In this document: in pieces, positions 19,915-28,185 of the stretch
How positions within the stretch are numbered: the stretch's first letter is position 1
Layout of the letters: each line of letters starts with the position of its first letter
Assembly (NCBI RefSeq): GCF_001426545.1
Contig: NZ_LMEZ01000005.1
Location: 581,333-645,332, forward strand
Direction of reading: 5' to 3'
Source: Mycobacterium sp. Root135
Lineage (GTDB): Bacteria; Actinomycetota; Actinomycetes; Mycobacteriales; Mycobacteriaceae
DNA: 64,000 nucleotides
Notes under the pieces: model-generated
What the model was told of the DNA's origin: nothing
The model's input: only the letters and a program-made list of their open reading frames with translations
The model's database searches: none
Made by a program: the position numbers and the translations under genes

Positions 19915-21111
19915 GTGGACCGCGCGTCTCGGCAGCTCGTCGACTACTTCGCCGCCGAACCCGTCCGCGTCTCGGCGCTGCTGCGGCTTCCGCTGATCGG
20001 TCTGATTGGCTTTCTGGTGTGGATCTGGGAGGTCGACAGCTGGCTGCCCGAGGTCTACGCGGCCATCCTCGGGGCGTACTCGATCGCCGCCGTGCTGTGG
20101 GCGGTGGCGGTGTTCCGTGGGCCGGTGCCGACGTGGGGTGGCCGGTTGTCCACCGGGGTCGACGTGCTCGCGGTGGTCGCGCTGTGCGTGGTGTCCGGCG
20201 GGGCGACGGCGGCGTTGCTCCCGGTGTTCTTCCTGCTTCCGCTGTCGGTGGCCTTCGGTGACCGGCCCGTGTTCACCGGTGTCCTCGGGATCAGCACGGC
20301 GGCATGCTATTTGGGCGCGTGGATCATCTACTCGAAGCGCGACGACCACGTGGGATTGCCCGACGTGGTCTATCTACAGGTCGGCTTCCTGGTCTGGCTG
20401 GCGGTGGCCACGACCGCCCTGTGCTTCGTGCTGACCCGGCGCGCGGCGAGGGTGGCGGCGCTGCTGGACGTGCGCCGCAGGCTGGTGGCCGAGTCGATGC
20501 AGGCCGACGAACGAACCAACCGGGAGCTCGCGGAGCACCTGCACGACGGCCCGCTGCAGACGCTGCTCGCCGCTCGTCTGGAGCTCGACGAGGTGCGCGA
20601 CCGCATGCCAGACCCCGCGCTGGACATGGTGTACGCGGCGCTCAACGACACCGCGGCCGGGTTGCGGTCGACGGTGACGGCGCTGCATCCCCAGGTGCTG
20701 GCCCAGCTGGGTTTGACGCCGGGAGTGCGAGAGCTGGTGCGCCAGCACGAAAGTCGAGGCGACGTCGTCATCGACGCAGAGCTGGAGGAGGTCGGCAAGC
20801 CCGTCTCGCAGCCGCTGCTGTATCGGGCGGCGCGCGAACTGCTCGCCAACGTGCACAAGCACGCCGGCGCGCACGAGGTCACCATCCGGATGTACCGCAA
20901 GGGGGACCGCGTGGTGATCACGGTGGCCGACGACGGCGCGGGCTTCGAGCCGTCGATCGTCGACCAGCGGGTGGCCGAGGGTCACATCGGGCTGGCGTCG
21001 CTGCAGGCCCGGTTCGACGCGATGGGCGGTGCGATGTCGATCGATTCGGGCGTCGGCCGTGGCACCGTGGTGACGGTGACGTCGCCGCCTGAGGATCTAA
21101 AACCCGTTTGA
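19915..21111 (+). CDS. Membrane sensor histidine kinase, NarX/DesK type
   Basis: This 398-residue protein has about five to six hydrophobic segments between residues 20 and 175, then a HisKA_3 dimerisation helix with ELAEHLHDGPLQ (phospho-acceptor His210). A HATPase_c domain follows, with the N box in ARELLANVHKHAGA and a G1 box in VADDGAGFEP. There is little extracellular sequence, so the signal is probably sensed within the membrane. The GTG start lies 2 bases after the response regulator stop. It ends 2 bases before the convergent TetR gene. The pair architecture is NarL/NarX-like, and the ligand is unknown. Confidence 0.9.
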   Translation: MDRASRQLVDYFAAEPVRVSALLRLPLIGLIGFLVWIWEVDSWLPEVYAAILGAYSIAAVLWAVAVFRGPVPTWGGRLSTGVDVLAVVALCVVSGGATAALLPVFFLLPLSVAFGDRPVFTGVLGISTAACYLGAWIIYSKRDDHVGLPDVVYLQVGFLVWLAVATTALCFVLTRRAARVAALLDVRRRLVAESMQADERTNRELAEHLHDGPLQTLLAARLELDEVRDRMPDPALDMVYAALNDTAAGLRSTVTALHPQVLAQLGLTPGVRELVRQHESRGDVVIDAELEEVGKPVSQPLLYRAARELLANVHKHAGAHEVTIRMYRKGDRVVITVADDGAGFEPSIVDQRVAEGHIGLASLQARFDAMGGAMSIDSGVGRGTVVTVTSPPEDLKPV

Positions 21112-21113
21112 CC

Positions 21114-21689
21114 TCAACGCTTTTGGAATACCCCGGCCGTGGCCAGGACTACCCGGGCGCGGGCGCGCTGCGGATCGTCGCCGAACCGGTCGATGGCCCA
21201 CGAGATCGCCGTGACGAGTTCGAAGAGTTCGTCGGCCGTGACGTTGGCCAAGGCCGACCCGTCCGCCTTGGCGCGGTCGAGGAAGTGGCGGGTGCGGTCG
21301 GTGAGGCGCGCGGTGACGTCCTGCACCGGTGACGTGTCGTCCTCGATCGACGTGGCGATGCAGGTTGGCAGGTCGTTCCAGATGCGGAGTTGCCATGCGA
21401 CGCGTTGAAGCCACTCGCGCAGCGCGTCGTCGGCCGACAGCTTGTGCTCCAATTCGGCTGAGCTGTCGATGATTTCGACGATGCTCTTCTCGATCACCGC
21501 GGCCAGCAGGTCGTTTCGGGTGGGAAAGTTCCGATACAGGGTGGCGTTACCCACGCCGGCGGCCGTGGCGATCCCGTCGATCGGCGCGAAGATTCCCTCG
21601 GCGTCGAATATCGCAAGCGCGGCGCTGAGAATCGCGTCGCGATTGCGCTGGGCGTCTGCGCGCAGCGGCCGAGACGTCTGCGTGGCCAC
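21114..21689 (-). CDS. TetR-family transcriptional regulator
   Basis: This regulator of about 191 residues has an N-terminal TetR helix-turn-helix (AILSAALAIFDAEG, then GIATAAGVGNATLYRNFPTRNDLLAAVI) and a helical ligand-binding C-terminus. The frame is open 12 codons further upstream, but that extension would run through the inverted repeat at 21709-21725. I prefer GTG 21689, preceded at 7 bases by AAGGGG. It is divergent from the SDR gene at 21782, and two inverted repeats in the gap look like its operators. It therefore probably represses itself and the SDR gene. Its ligand is unknown. Confidence 0.88.
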   Translation of the reverse strand: MATQTSRPLRADAQRNRDAILSAALAIFDAEGIFAPIDGIATAAGVGNATLYRNFPTRNDLLAAVIEKSIVEIIDSSAELEHKLSADDALREWLQRVAWQLRIWNDLPTCIATSIEDDTSPVQDVTARLTDRTRHFLDRAKADGSALANVTADELFELVTAISWAIDRFGDDPQRARARVVLATAGVFQKR

Positions 21690-21706
21690 GGACACACCCC
21701 TTGCGT

Positions 21707-21753
21707 AAGTGGGGATACTCCCCACATAATCGAAATGGGGAATGGCCCCACTT
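21707..21753. promoter_or_regulatory. Paired inverted repeats, probable TetR operators
   Basis: GTGGGGA-TAC-TCCCCAC (21709-21725) is a perfect 7-bp inverted repeat. A second one, AATGGGG/CCCCACTT with a 5-base spacer (21734-21753), carries the same GTGGGG/CCCCAC half-site. Both lie between the divergent TetR and SDR starts, the expected place for a local TetR operator. The two centres are about 26 bases apart. Confidence 0.65.
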
Positions 21754-21781
21754 AGTGCATGACTTTACCGCAGGAGTGACG

Positions 21782-22528
21782 ATGGCAGAGCGACTCGACG
21801 GGCGAACGGTGTTGGTGACCGGCGCGAATGGCGGTCTCGGTGAGCAGTTCGTGCGGCAGGCCCTCGAGCGTGGCGCCACGAAGGTCTACGCAACGGCGCG
21901 TACGCCGAGGGAGTGGGGCGACGAGCGCATCGTGGCGTTGGCGCTCGATCTGACCGATCCGGCGTCGGTGGCCAGCGCGGCCGATTTCGCGTCGGACGTC
22001 GACCTGGTGGTGAACAACGCGGCCATCTCGCCCGCCGACGACGTGTCGGTCGCCACTGGCGACGAGGAGATGACCCGGCGCATCTTCGAGACCAACTACT
22101 ACGGGAACCTGCGCGTCGCCAAGGCGTTTGCGCCGGTGCTGGCCGCCAACGGCGGCGGCGCACTGATCAACGTGTTGTCGCTGGCGGCGTGGCTTCCCCT
22201 GCCAACGGCGTATGCGGCGTCCAAGGCCGCCATGTGGTCGGCGACGAATGCGCTCCGCAGCGAACTGGCCCCGGCCGGCACCACTGTCACGGGAGTCATC
22301 GTCGGGATGGTCGACACGGCCATGTCGGCCCGGTTTGAGATGCCTAAGGTGACCGCCGCGAGCGTGGTGGAGCAGGCCTACGACGGTGTCGTGCAGGGTA
22401 CGTTCGAGGTGCTCGCCGACGAGGACTCCCGCGACGTGAAGGCCCGGATGAACGGTTCTGCCGAGGACCTCAGCGCATACCTCGTCGCGAAGCTCGAGGC
22501 CTTCTACGCCGACCTCGGCGCTAGCTAG
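21782..22528 (+). CDS. Short-chain dehydrogenase/reductase
   Basis: This is a 248-residue classical SDR. It has the nucleotide motif TGANGGLG (residues 14-21), the structural NNAA motif, a catalytic Ser in INVLSLAAW and the catalytic YAASK pair. It should oxidise or reduce a carbonyl/alcohol using NAD(P)(H); the substrate is unknown. ATG 21782 follows AGGAG at 6 bases; the longer open frame would run through the operator region. The gene is divergent from, and probably controlled by, the TetR regulator. Its stop overlaps the stop of the convergent HNH gene by 8 bases. Confidence 0.9.
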   Translation: MAERLDGRTVLVTGANGGLGEQFVRQALERGATKVYATARTPREWGDERIVALALDLTDPASVASAADFASDVDLVVNNAAISPADDVSVATGDEEMTRRIFETNYYGNLRVAKAFAPVLAANGGGALINVLSLAAWLPLPTAYAASKAAMWSATNALRSELAPAGTTVTGVIVGMVDTAMSARFEMPKVTAASVVEQAYDGVVQGTFEVLADEDSRDVKARMNGSAEDLSAYLVAKLEAFYADLGAS

Positions 22529-24167
22529 CTTCGTTGAGCTCGCGTTCGCGTTGGATGCGGTTGGCGCGGTCTTGGGCGCGGGTGGTCTTGCGGCGCGGCA
22601 TGGTCAGCCCTGCGGTGTGTGCCCTTGGGACTTTCGAGGCGACCACTGTTGCGGTGGGCTCGCTGAGTTCGGGGAAGAGCAGGCGGCTGCCCGGTGTGGT
22701 GATGTAAGTGCGGCCGCCGGGCGCAGTCCAGATTATGGTGCCGTCGTCGAGTTGCTTTTCGCGCCAACCGCTTTGGCCGCCCCAGAACGTTTTGAGCAAG
22801 TGATGTCTTCGGCATAGGCATTTCAGGTTGGATGCCGCGGTCGGCCCGTAGGGCCACGGGATCGTGTGGTCGACGTCGGTATGGGTGGCGGGTACTTTGC
22901 AGCCGGGGAAGCGGCAGGTCAGGTCGCGGCAACGGACGAAGTCGGCCAGCTTCTTGGAGGGTCGGTATCGGGGTTCCGGTGGTGCCTGTCCGGGGTGGAC
23001 GATCGGGGTGATGGTGGCCCCGACGGTGGCGCGGCAGGCGATGGCGCCGGGGAGGAACTGTCCACCCATCAGGGCGGCGGGCCGCAGGCTGGCCAACCGA
23101 CCCGGGGTGGGGGTGAGGGCTTCGGTGAGGGTCAGGTCGCGCAGCGGCTTGCTGAACAGGGCTGGGGGTTCGCCGTCGAGGGCGGTGCGCTCGTCGGCGG
23201 GGTCGGCGTGGATGTCCTCGCGCGACTCAGCATGTGGCGCAGCGTCACTCGGGCGGTCGGCGCTGCCCTTCACGACGTCTTCTGCGCCTTCGGGAGCATC
23301 GTCAGGCCCTTGATTGGCTGGCCCATCAGGCTGTAGCGGCTGGGCTGGTGCTTCGGGTTCACGGAGGGTGTCCGCGCTCGCGATCACGTAGACCACCACC
23401 CCGGTGGAGGGTGGGTTCTCGCCGGCCGGGCAGTCGTCGGTGTTGCAGAGGCAGGCCAGGCGGTCGTTGCCGTGGGACATGGCTCCGATGGCGTCGGCAC
23501 GGCGTTGGTCCTTGGTCCGGGGGTCGGCGGGGCACACGGTCTTGGCGACGGCACTCAACCGGGCGTCGAAGGCCTTCGCGTCGGTGGCGAACAAAGTCGC
23601 AAACACCGTGGCCATCCCGCTGCCGTCGTCGTCGCCGACGTCCACCGACCGGCCCCGGGCACGGGTCTCGGTGCGATGCACAGCGTGCGGGTCGACCTGC
23701 GCGACGAACGCGTCCACGGTCTTCTCCAGAGTGGCCACCGACATCGGCTCCCGGGTGCTCAGCGCCTCGGCCAACAACGTGTCCAACTCGTGCAGGGCGT
23801 CCGGGTCGACGACGAGGGCGCCGCGCTGCACCACGATCCGCACCAACTGATAGGTGATGAGCCCTTCGGCGAACACCGCGGCGACCAGTGGGAACCGCTC
23901 GTGCAGCGCCACGGCGATGAGCAGCTGATTGGACGCGGCGCCATGAGTGATCCGCTGGGCGGCGCCGATGTGGGCGGCGACGGCGTCCCAGGTGTCGGTG
24001 CACCACAAATCCCGCTCGGCGGAGCCGTCGGCGGCGCAGGCGGCCTGGAACATGGATGCCATCGCCGCAACGCGACGGGCACAGGCGGCGGACTCCACCC
24101 GCGACCACGACTCCACCGCACCGGCACCCGAGGTGCCGGCCGTGGAAGCCACCAACGAATCGAACAT
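22521..24167 (-). CDS. DUF222 / 13E12-repeat family HNH endonuclease-like protein
   Basis: This 548-residue protein starts with the DUF222 helical region (about 20-250) and has a low-complexity, Asp/Pro-rich linker (about 265-345). It ends with an HNH domain: CRDLTCRFPGC, then THTDVDHTIPWPYG, then NLKCLCRRHHLLKTF. The cysteine pairs and histidines give a zinc-supported HNH nuclease core. These proteins are multi-copy in mycobacteria and are associated with the REP13E12 repeats, which serve as phage integration targets in M. tuberculosis. No flanking direct repeats were recognised. It interrupts an otherwise metabolic neighbourhood, consistent with a mobile or dispersing element. Confidence 0.9.
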   Translation of the reverse strand: MFDSLVASTAGTSGAGAVESWSRVESAACARRVAAMASMFQAACAADGSAERDLWCTDTWDAVAAHIGAAQRITHGAASNQLLIAVALHERFPLVAAVFAEGLITYQLVRIVVQRGALVVDPDALHELDTLLAEALSTREPMSVATLEKTVDAFVAQVDPHAVHRTETRARGRSVDVGDDDGSGMATVFATLFATDAKAFDARLSAVAKTVCPADPRTKDQRRADAIGAMSHGNDRLACLCNTDDCPAGENPPSTGVVVYVIASADTLREPEAPAQPLQPDGPANQGPDDAPEGAEDVVKGSADRPSDAAPHAESREDIHADPADERTALDGEPPALFSKPLRDLTLTEALTPTPGRLASLRPAALMGGQFLPGAIACRATVGATITPIVHPGQAPPEPRYRPSKKLADFVRCRDLTCRFPGCKVPATHTDVDHTIPWPYGPTAASNLKCLCRRHHLLKTFWGGQSGWREKQLDDGTIIWTAPGGRTYITTPGSRLLFPELSEPTATVVASKVPRAHTAGLTMPRRKTTRAQDRANRIQRERELNEAS

Positions 24168-24284
24168 GCATTCGAATCTATCGGTGTCAAGCGTCCGCCG
24201 CCAGAGGTGTCAGCAAATCTGTGGATGAATCAACGGGCTGTGCATAACTCCCGCGTCCAGGCGCGAAAATGTCGGGGCCACCTG

Positions 24285-24704
24285 CTACGCGATGAACCGC
24301 GCCCGCACCTCAGGCGCGGGGAGCGCACACGAATCCACCCTGCCGAACACCCGGTAGCGAATGGCCGCGAAGCGGTCGTAGAGCCCGTCGCGCACCGGCG
24401 CCGGTACCACCCGGGCCCCTGCCCCGAGTGCCTGCCACGGACCGCCGAGGTACTGCGCCACGTGAAGAGCGGCCTCCGAGCGCACCGTGACGCGCTCGTC
24501 GGGGCTCTCCGGGTTCTCGACGTAGACGACCGAGTCCACGCCGGCCAACTCCGGATGGCGTTGCAGCACCGCGGCACCGAAGTCACTTTCGAGCGCGGCG
24601 AATCGCATCTCGTGGCGTCGGTCTACCCGCAGAATGAACTGCACGGCGCCGTCGCAGAAACCGCACGTGCCGTCGTACAGAAGGACGGCTGGGTTACTCG
24701 TCAT
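24285..24704 (-). CDS. DCC-family (DUF393) thiol-disulfide oxidoreductase-like protein
   Basis: This is a 139-residue protein beginning VLLYDGTCGFCDGAVQF. The DGxCxxC motif places the two cysteines in the active-site position of the thioredoxin-like DUF393 (DCC) family. The rest matches the family pattern of an R-F-A-A-L segment followed by helices. No signal peptide is present, so it is cytoplasmic. The substrate is unknown. It lies 29 bases downstream of an acyl-CoA dehydrogenase and could share its transcript. Confidence 0.85.
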   Translation of the reverse strand: MTSNPAVLLYDGTCGFCDGAVQFILRVDRRHEMRFAALESDFGAAVLQRHPELAGVDSVVYVENPESPDERVTVRSEAALHVAQYLGGPWQALGAGARVVPAPVRDGLYDRFAAIRYRVFGRVDSCALPAPEVRARFIA

Positions 24705-24733
24705 ACTTCAGGTCTACCCCGTTTTGGGGAGGC

Positions 24734-25873
24734 CTACGTTGTGAGGCTGCGCGCAATGACCAGGCGCTGAATCTGGTTGGTGCCCTCGAAGATCTGAGTG
24801 ATCTTGGCTTCGCGCATGTAGCGCTCGACGCGGTAGTCGCGGGTGTATCCGGCACCACCGAAGACCTGGACGGCGTCGGTGGTGACCTTCATCGCCGCAT
24901 CGGTGGCCACCATCTTCGCCACACTGGCCTGCGTCGAGTACGGCTGGCCGAGGTCGCGGCGACGAGCCGCGTCTAGGTAGGTGGCCCTGGCACTTCCGAC
25001 CGCTGCGGCCATGTCGGCAAGTAGGAAGCCGAGGCCCTGATGGTCGATGATCTTGCGGCCGAACGTGGTTCGCTCGTTGGCGTACCGGCTCGCGTCGTCC
25101 AAGGCGGCCTGGGCGATGCCGGTTGCCACCGCGGCGATGCCCAGTCGACCGGCGTCGAGCGCGCTGAACGCGATCTGCAGCCCCTGGCCCTCGGCGCCGA
25201 TGCGGCGGTCGGATTCGATCACGGCATCGTCGTAGAACGCCGTCGTCGTCGGGATGGCGGCGAGGCCCATCTTCTCCTCGGGCTTGCCGAAGCTCAGCCC
25301 GGGCAGGTCACCCGGCACCAGGAAGCACGAAATGCCCTTCGACCCTTCGCCGGTCCGTGCGAACAGCGTGTAGAAGTCCGCGATTCCACCGTGGGTGATC
25401 CACGACTTGGTCCCGTTCAGCGCGTAACCACCGTCGGTGGGCACCGCTGAACACCGAAGCGCGGCAGCATCGGATCCGGCCTGCGGCTCGGACAGGCTGT
25501 ATGCGCCAATTCGACTGCCGGACAGCATGTCTGGAAGCCAGCGCTGCTTCTGCTCGTCGGTGCCGAACGTCAGCAGCGGGTGCGACGACAGGCTGTGCAC
25601 GCTGACCGCGACGGCGACGGCGGCCCAACGGGCGGCGATCTCCTCGAGCACCTGGAGGTAGACCTCGTAGGGCTGCCCGCCGCCACCCCACTCCTCGGGC
25701 TGCGGCAGGCTGAGCAACCCCGCAGCGCCGAGTTGGGCGAAGACGCCGTCGGGATAGGTCTCGGTGCGCTCGTGCTCGTCGACGATCGGGTCCAGGATCT
25801 TGTCGGCGACGTCGCGGGTCAGCGCGATGAGTTCGGCGGCCTCGTCCGAGGGGAGCAGGCGGTCGACCGGCAT
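24734..25873 (-). CDS. Acyl-CoA dehydrogenase, short/medium-chain type
   Basis: This 379-residue FAD enzyme shows the family signatures YSLSEPQAGSDAAAL and QVFGGAGYTRDYRVERYMREAK. The catalytic base is Glu in QIFEGTNQIQR near the C-terminus, the short-chain-type position. The ATG at 25873 has AGGAG 8 bases upstream; the frame stays open further upstream only as an overlap of the permease gene and was rejected. It catalyses the first alpha,beta-oxidation step of an acyl-CoA. It lies 11 bases after the EamA permease gene and before the DUF393 gene, likely one operon. The exact chain-length or branched-chain substrate cannot be told. Confidence 0.92.
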   Translation of the reverse strand: MPVDRLLPSDEAAELIALTRDVADKILDPIVDEHERTETYPDGVFAQLGAAGLLSLPQPEEWGGGGQPYEVYLQVLEEIAARWAAVAVAVSVHSLSSHPLLTFGTDEQKQRWLPDMLSGSRIGAYSLSEPQAGSDAAALRCSAVPTDGGYALNGTKSWITHGGIADFYTLFARTGEGSKGISCFLVPGDLPGLSFGKPEEKMGLAAIPTTTAFYDDAVIESDRRIGAEGQGLQIAFSALDAGRLGIAAVATGIAQAALDDASRYANERTTFGRKIIDHQGLGFLLADMAAAVGSARATYLDAARRRDLGQPYSTQASVAKMVATDAAMKVTTDAVQVFGGAGYTRDYRVERYMREAKITQIFEGTNQIQRLVIARSLTT

Positions 25874-25884
25874 GGTTGCATCTC

Positions 25885-26754
25885 CTAGTTTCCGTTGGAG
25901 CCAACTGTATCGCCGCGTTCCGCGCTGACCACCAGCGCCGCCATCACCAGCGCGATCCCGGCGACCTCTGCGATCGTCGGCCGCTGTGCCAGCGCGACGA
26001 CACCGACGACGGCGGCCGTCGCCGGCAGCAGTGCCAGCAGCAGCGCGAACCGCGCCCGGCCCATCCGCCGCAGCACCACCTGGTCGAGCCCGTACGGAAC
26101 GGCAGTCGACAGCACGCCCACCGCGGCGCCCAGCGCCCACACGCGCGGGTCGGCGAACACCGAGGGGTCCGAGCTCAGCTGGCCGAACAAGAGCGGCGCG
26201 GCGAGCACAACGGCGGCGACCGCCATCCCGACGGCCAGCGAGTCCAGCCCCGAACCGGCGTCGGCGACCCGCTTGCCGACCAGGATGTAGCCGGCCCACA
26301 GCGCCGCGGCGAGCAGCGCGAAGCCGACGCCCGCCGGGTCGACGCCGAGTTGTGCTCCCGCCACCAGGACGACGCCGATGCCCGCCAAGACGATGGCGAC
26401 CAGGTCCCGGACCCGCCGTGACCCCAGCACGGCCACTGCCACCGGACCGATGAACTCGATCGCAACCGCCGTGCCCAAGGGGATTCGGGCGATCGCCTCG
26501 AAGAACGTGACGTTCATCGCGACCGTGACGACGCCGAAAGCGCCCGCCGTGGCAATCGAGCGACGGGTCCAGCGCGTCCGCCACGGCCGTCGCCAGGCCA
26601 GCAGTGCCACCGCCGCCGCCGCCGCGCGAAGCCACGCCACCGACGCGGGATCGGTCGTCTCGAACAGGAACACCCCGACGGCGGCACCGACGTACTGCGA
26701 CACTGCGCCGACGACGAAGAACAGCGGCGTCGACCACGCGGGCACGCGGGTCAC
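25885..26754 (-). CDS. EamA/RhtA-like DMT-superfamily permease
   Basis: This 289-residue integral membrane protein has about ten hydrophobic segments arranged as two EamA repeats (roughly 10-140 and 145-280). Motifs such as WLRAAAAAVALLAW and FFEAIARIPLGTAVAIEFIGPV are close to those of the RhtA (threonine/homoserine exporter) subgroup. It probably exports a small amino acid or metabolite. The frame stops 11 bases before the acyl-CoA dehydrogenase start and begins 6 bases after the pntB stop. It may therefore be co-transcribed with the pnt genes upstream. Confidence 0.85.
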   Translation of the reverse strand: MTRVPAWSTPLFFVVGAVSQYVGAAVGVFLFETTDPASVAWLRAAAAAVALLAWRRPWRTRWTRRSIATAGAFGVVTVAMNVTFFEAIARIPLGTAVAIEFIGPVAVAVLGSRRVRDLVAIVLAGIGVVLVAGAQLGVDPAGVGFALLAAALWAGYILVGKRVADAGSGLDSLAVGMAVAAVVLAAPLLFGQLSSDPSVFADPRVWALGAAVGVLSTAVPYGLDQVVLRRMGRARFALLLALLPATAAVVGVVALAQRPTIAEVAGIALVMAALVVSAERGDTVGSNGN

Positions 26755-26760
26755 CGCGGG

Positions 26761-28182
26761 CTACAGCGCGGCGTTGATGGCGTCCACGCGGTCCTTGGCG
26801 TCGCCGAAGAGCATCTGGGTGTTCTCGCGGAAGAACAGCGGGTTCTGCACGCCTGCGTAGCCGGAGGCCATGGAGCGTTTGAACACGATGACGTTGTCGG
26901 CGTTCCAGACCGTCAGCACCGGCATGCCGGCGATCGGGCTGCTGGGATCGTCGGCCGCGGCCGGGTTGACGGTGTCGTTGGCGCCGATGACGAGCACGAC
27001 TGAGGTGTCGTCGAAGTCGTCGTTGATCTCGTCCATCTCAAGCACGATGTCGTAGGGCACCTTGGCCTCGGCGAGCAGCACGTTCATGTGGCCGGGCAGA
27101 CGACCCGCGACGGGGTGGATGCCGAACCGGACGGTGATGCCGCGGTCACGCAGCTTGCGGGTCAGGTCGGCGACGCCGTACTGGGCTTGGGCGACGGCCA
27201 TGCCGTAGCCGGGGGTGATGATGACCGAGCTGGCGGAGGTGAGCAGTTCGGCGGCGCCGTCGGCGGTGATCTCGCGGTGCTCGCCGTAATCCTTGTCCTC
27301 GGCGGGGCCGGCCTCGATGCCGAAGCCACCGGCGATGACGGAGATGAAGGACCGGTTCATCGCCTTGCACATGATGTAGGACAGGTAGGCACCGGAGGAG
27401 CCGACGAGCGCGCCGGTGACGATCAGCAGGTCGTTGGACAGCAGGAAGCCCGACGCCGCGGCCGCCCAGCCGGAGTAGCTATTGAGCATCGACACCACCA
27501 CGGGCATGTCGCCGCCGCCGATGGAGGCCACCAGGTGCCAGCCGAGCAGCAGGGCCAGGGCGGTGACGACGATGAGCAGCCACAGCGCCGGGCTGATGAC
27601 GAACCAGACGGTGAGCGCGAAGAACAACACCAGCGCGCCGATGTTGAGGAAGTTCTTGCCGGGCAGCATCAACGGCGTGGACTTGATGCGCGCGGAGAGC
27701 TTGAGGTTGGCGACGATCGACCCGGTGAAGGTGACCGCGCCGATGAACACGCCGATGAAGACCTCGGCGGAGTGGATGCCGAGCAGGTTCTGGCCGTCCA
27801 GGACCGCGGCTTCGGCGCCCGAGAGGTCACCTTCGACGTGGAGGTAGCCGTTCCAGCCGACCAGCACCGCGGCCAGGCCGACGAAGCTGTGCAGCAGGGC
27901 GATCAGCTCGGGCATGCCGGTCATCTCCACGACGCGGGCGCGCCACAGACCGATTGCGGCACCGATCGCCATCGCGCCGACCAGCAGGGCGATGCCCAGT
28001 GGCTCGATGTGGCGGCTGATGGCCAGGGCGATGGTGGCGATCAGTGCGACGGCCATGCCGGCCATGCCGAAGCTGTTGCCCGACCGCGACGTTTCGTGCT
28101 TCGACAACCCGGCCAGGGCCATGATGAACAGCAAGGCCGCGACGACGTAGGCCGCGGTGGCGGCCGTTTCCAGGGTGAACAT
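26761..28182 (-). CDS. pntB: NAD(P) transhydrogenase subunit beta
   Basis: This is a 473-residue beta subunit. It has about nine membrane helices in the first 270 residues (domain II), then the NADP(H)-binding domain III with [49 protein letters not shown] and [16 protein letters not shown]. These match PntB along its length (E. coli PntB is 462 residues). With PntA it couples proton flow to hydride transfer from NADH to NADP+ and supplies NADPH. The start is 3 bases after the pntA stop. Confidence 0.96.
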   Translation of the reverse strand: MFTLETAATAAYVVAALLFIMALAGLSKHETSRSGNSFGMAGMAVALIATIALAISRHIEPLGIALLVGAMAIGAAIGLWRARVVEMTGMPELIALLHSFVGLAAVLVGWNGYLHVEGDLSGAEAAVLDGQNLLGIHSAEVFIGVFIGAVTFTGSIVANLKLSARIKSTPLMLPGKNFLNIGALVLFFALTVWFVISPALWLLIVVTALALLLGWHLVASIGGGDMPVVVSMLNSYSGWAAAASGFLLSNDLLIVTGALVGSSGAYLSYIMCKAMNRSFISVIAGGFGIEAGPAEDKDYGEHREITADGAAELLTSASSVIITPGYGMAVAQAQYGVADLTRKLRDRGITVRFGIHPVAGRLPGHMNVLLAEAKVPYDIVLEMDEINDDFDDTSVVLVIGANDTVNPAAADDPSSPIAGMPVLTVWNADNVIVFKRSMASGYAGVQNPLFFRENTQMLFGDAKDRVDAINAAL

Positions 28183-28185
28183 GGG

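Noticed and set aside
21690..21725. Longer N-terminus for the TetR regulator
   Set aside because: It would start inside its own putative operator; GTG 21689 has a better ribosome site and the standard TetR start.
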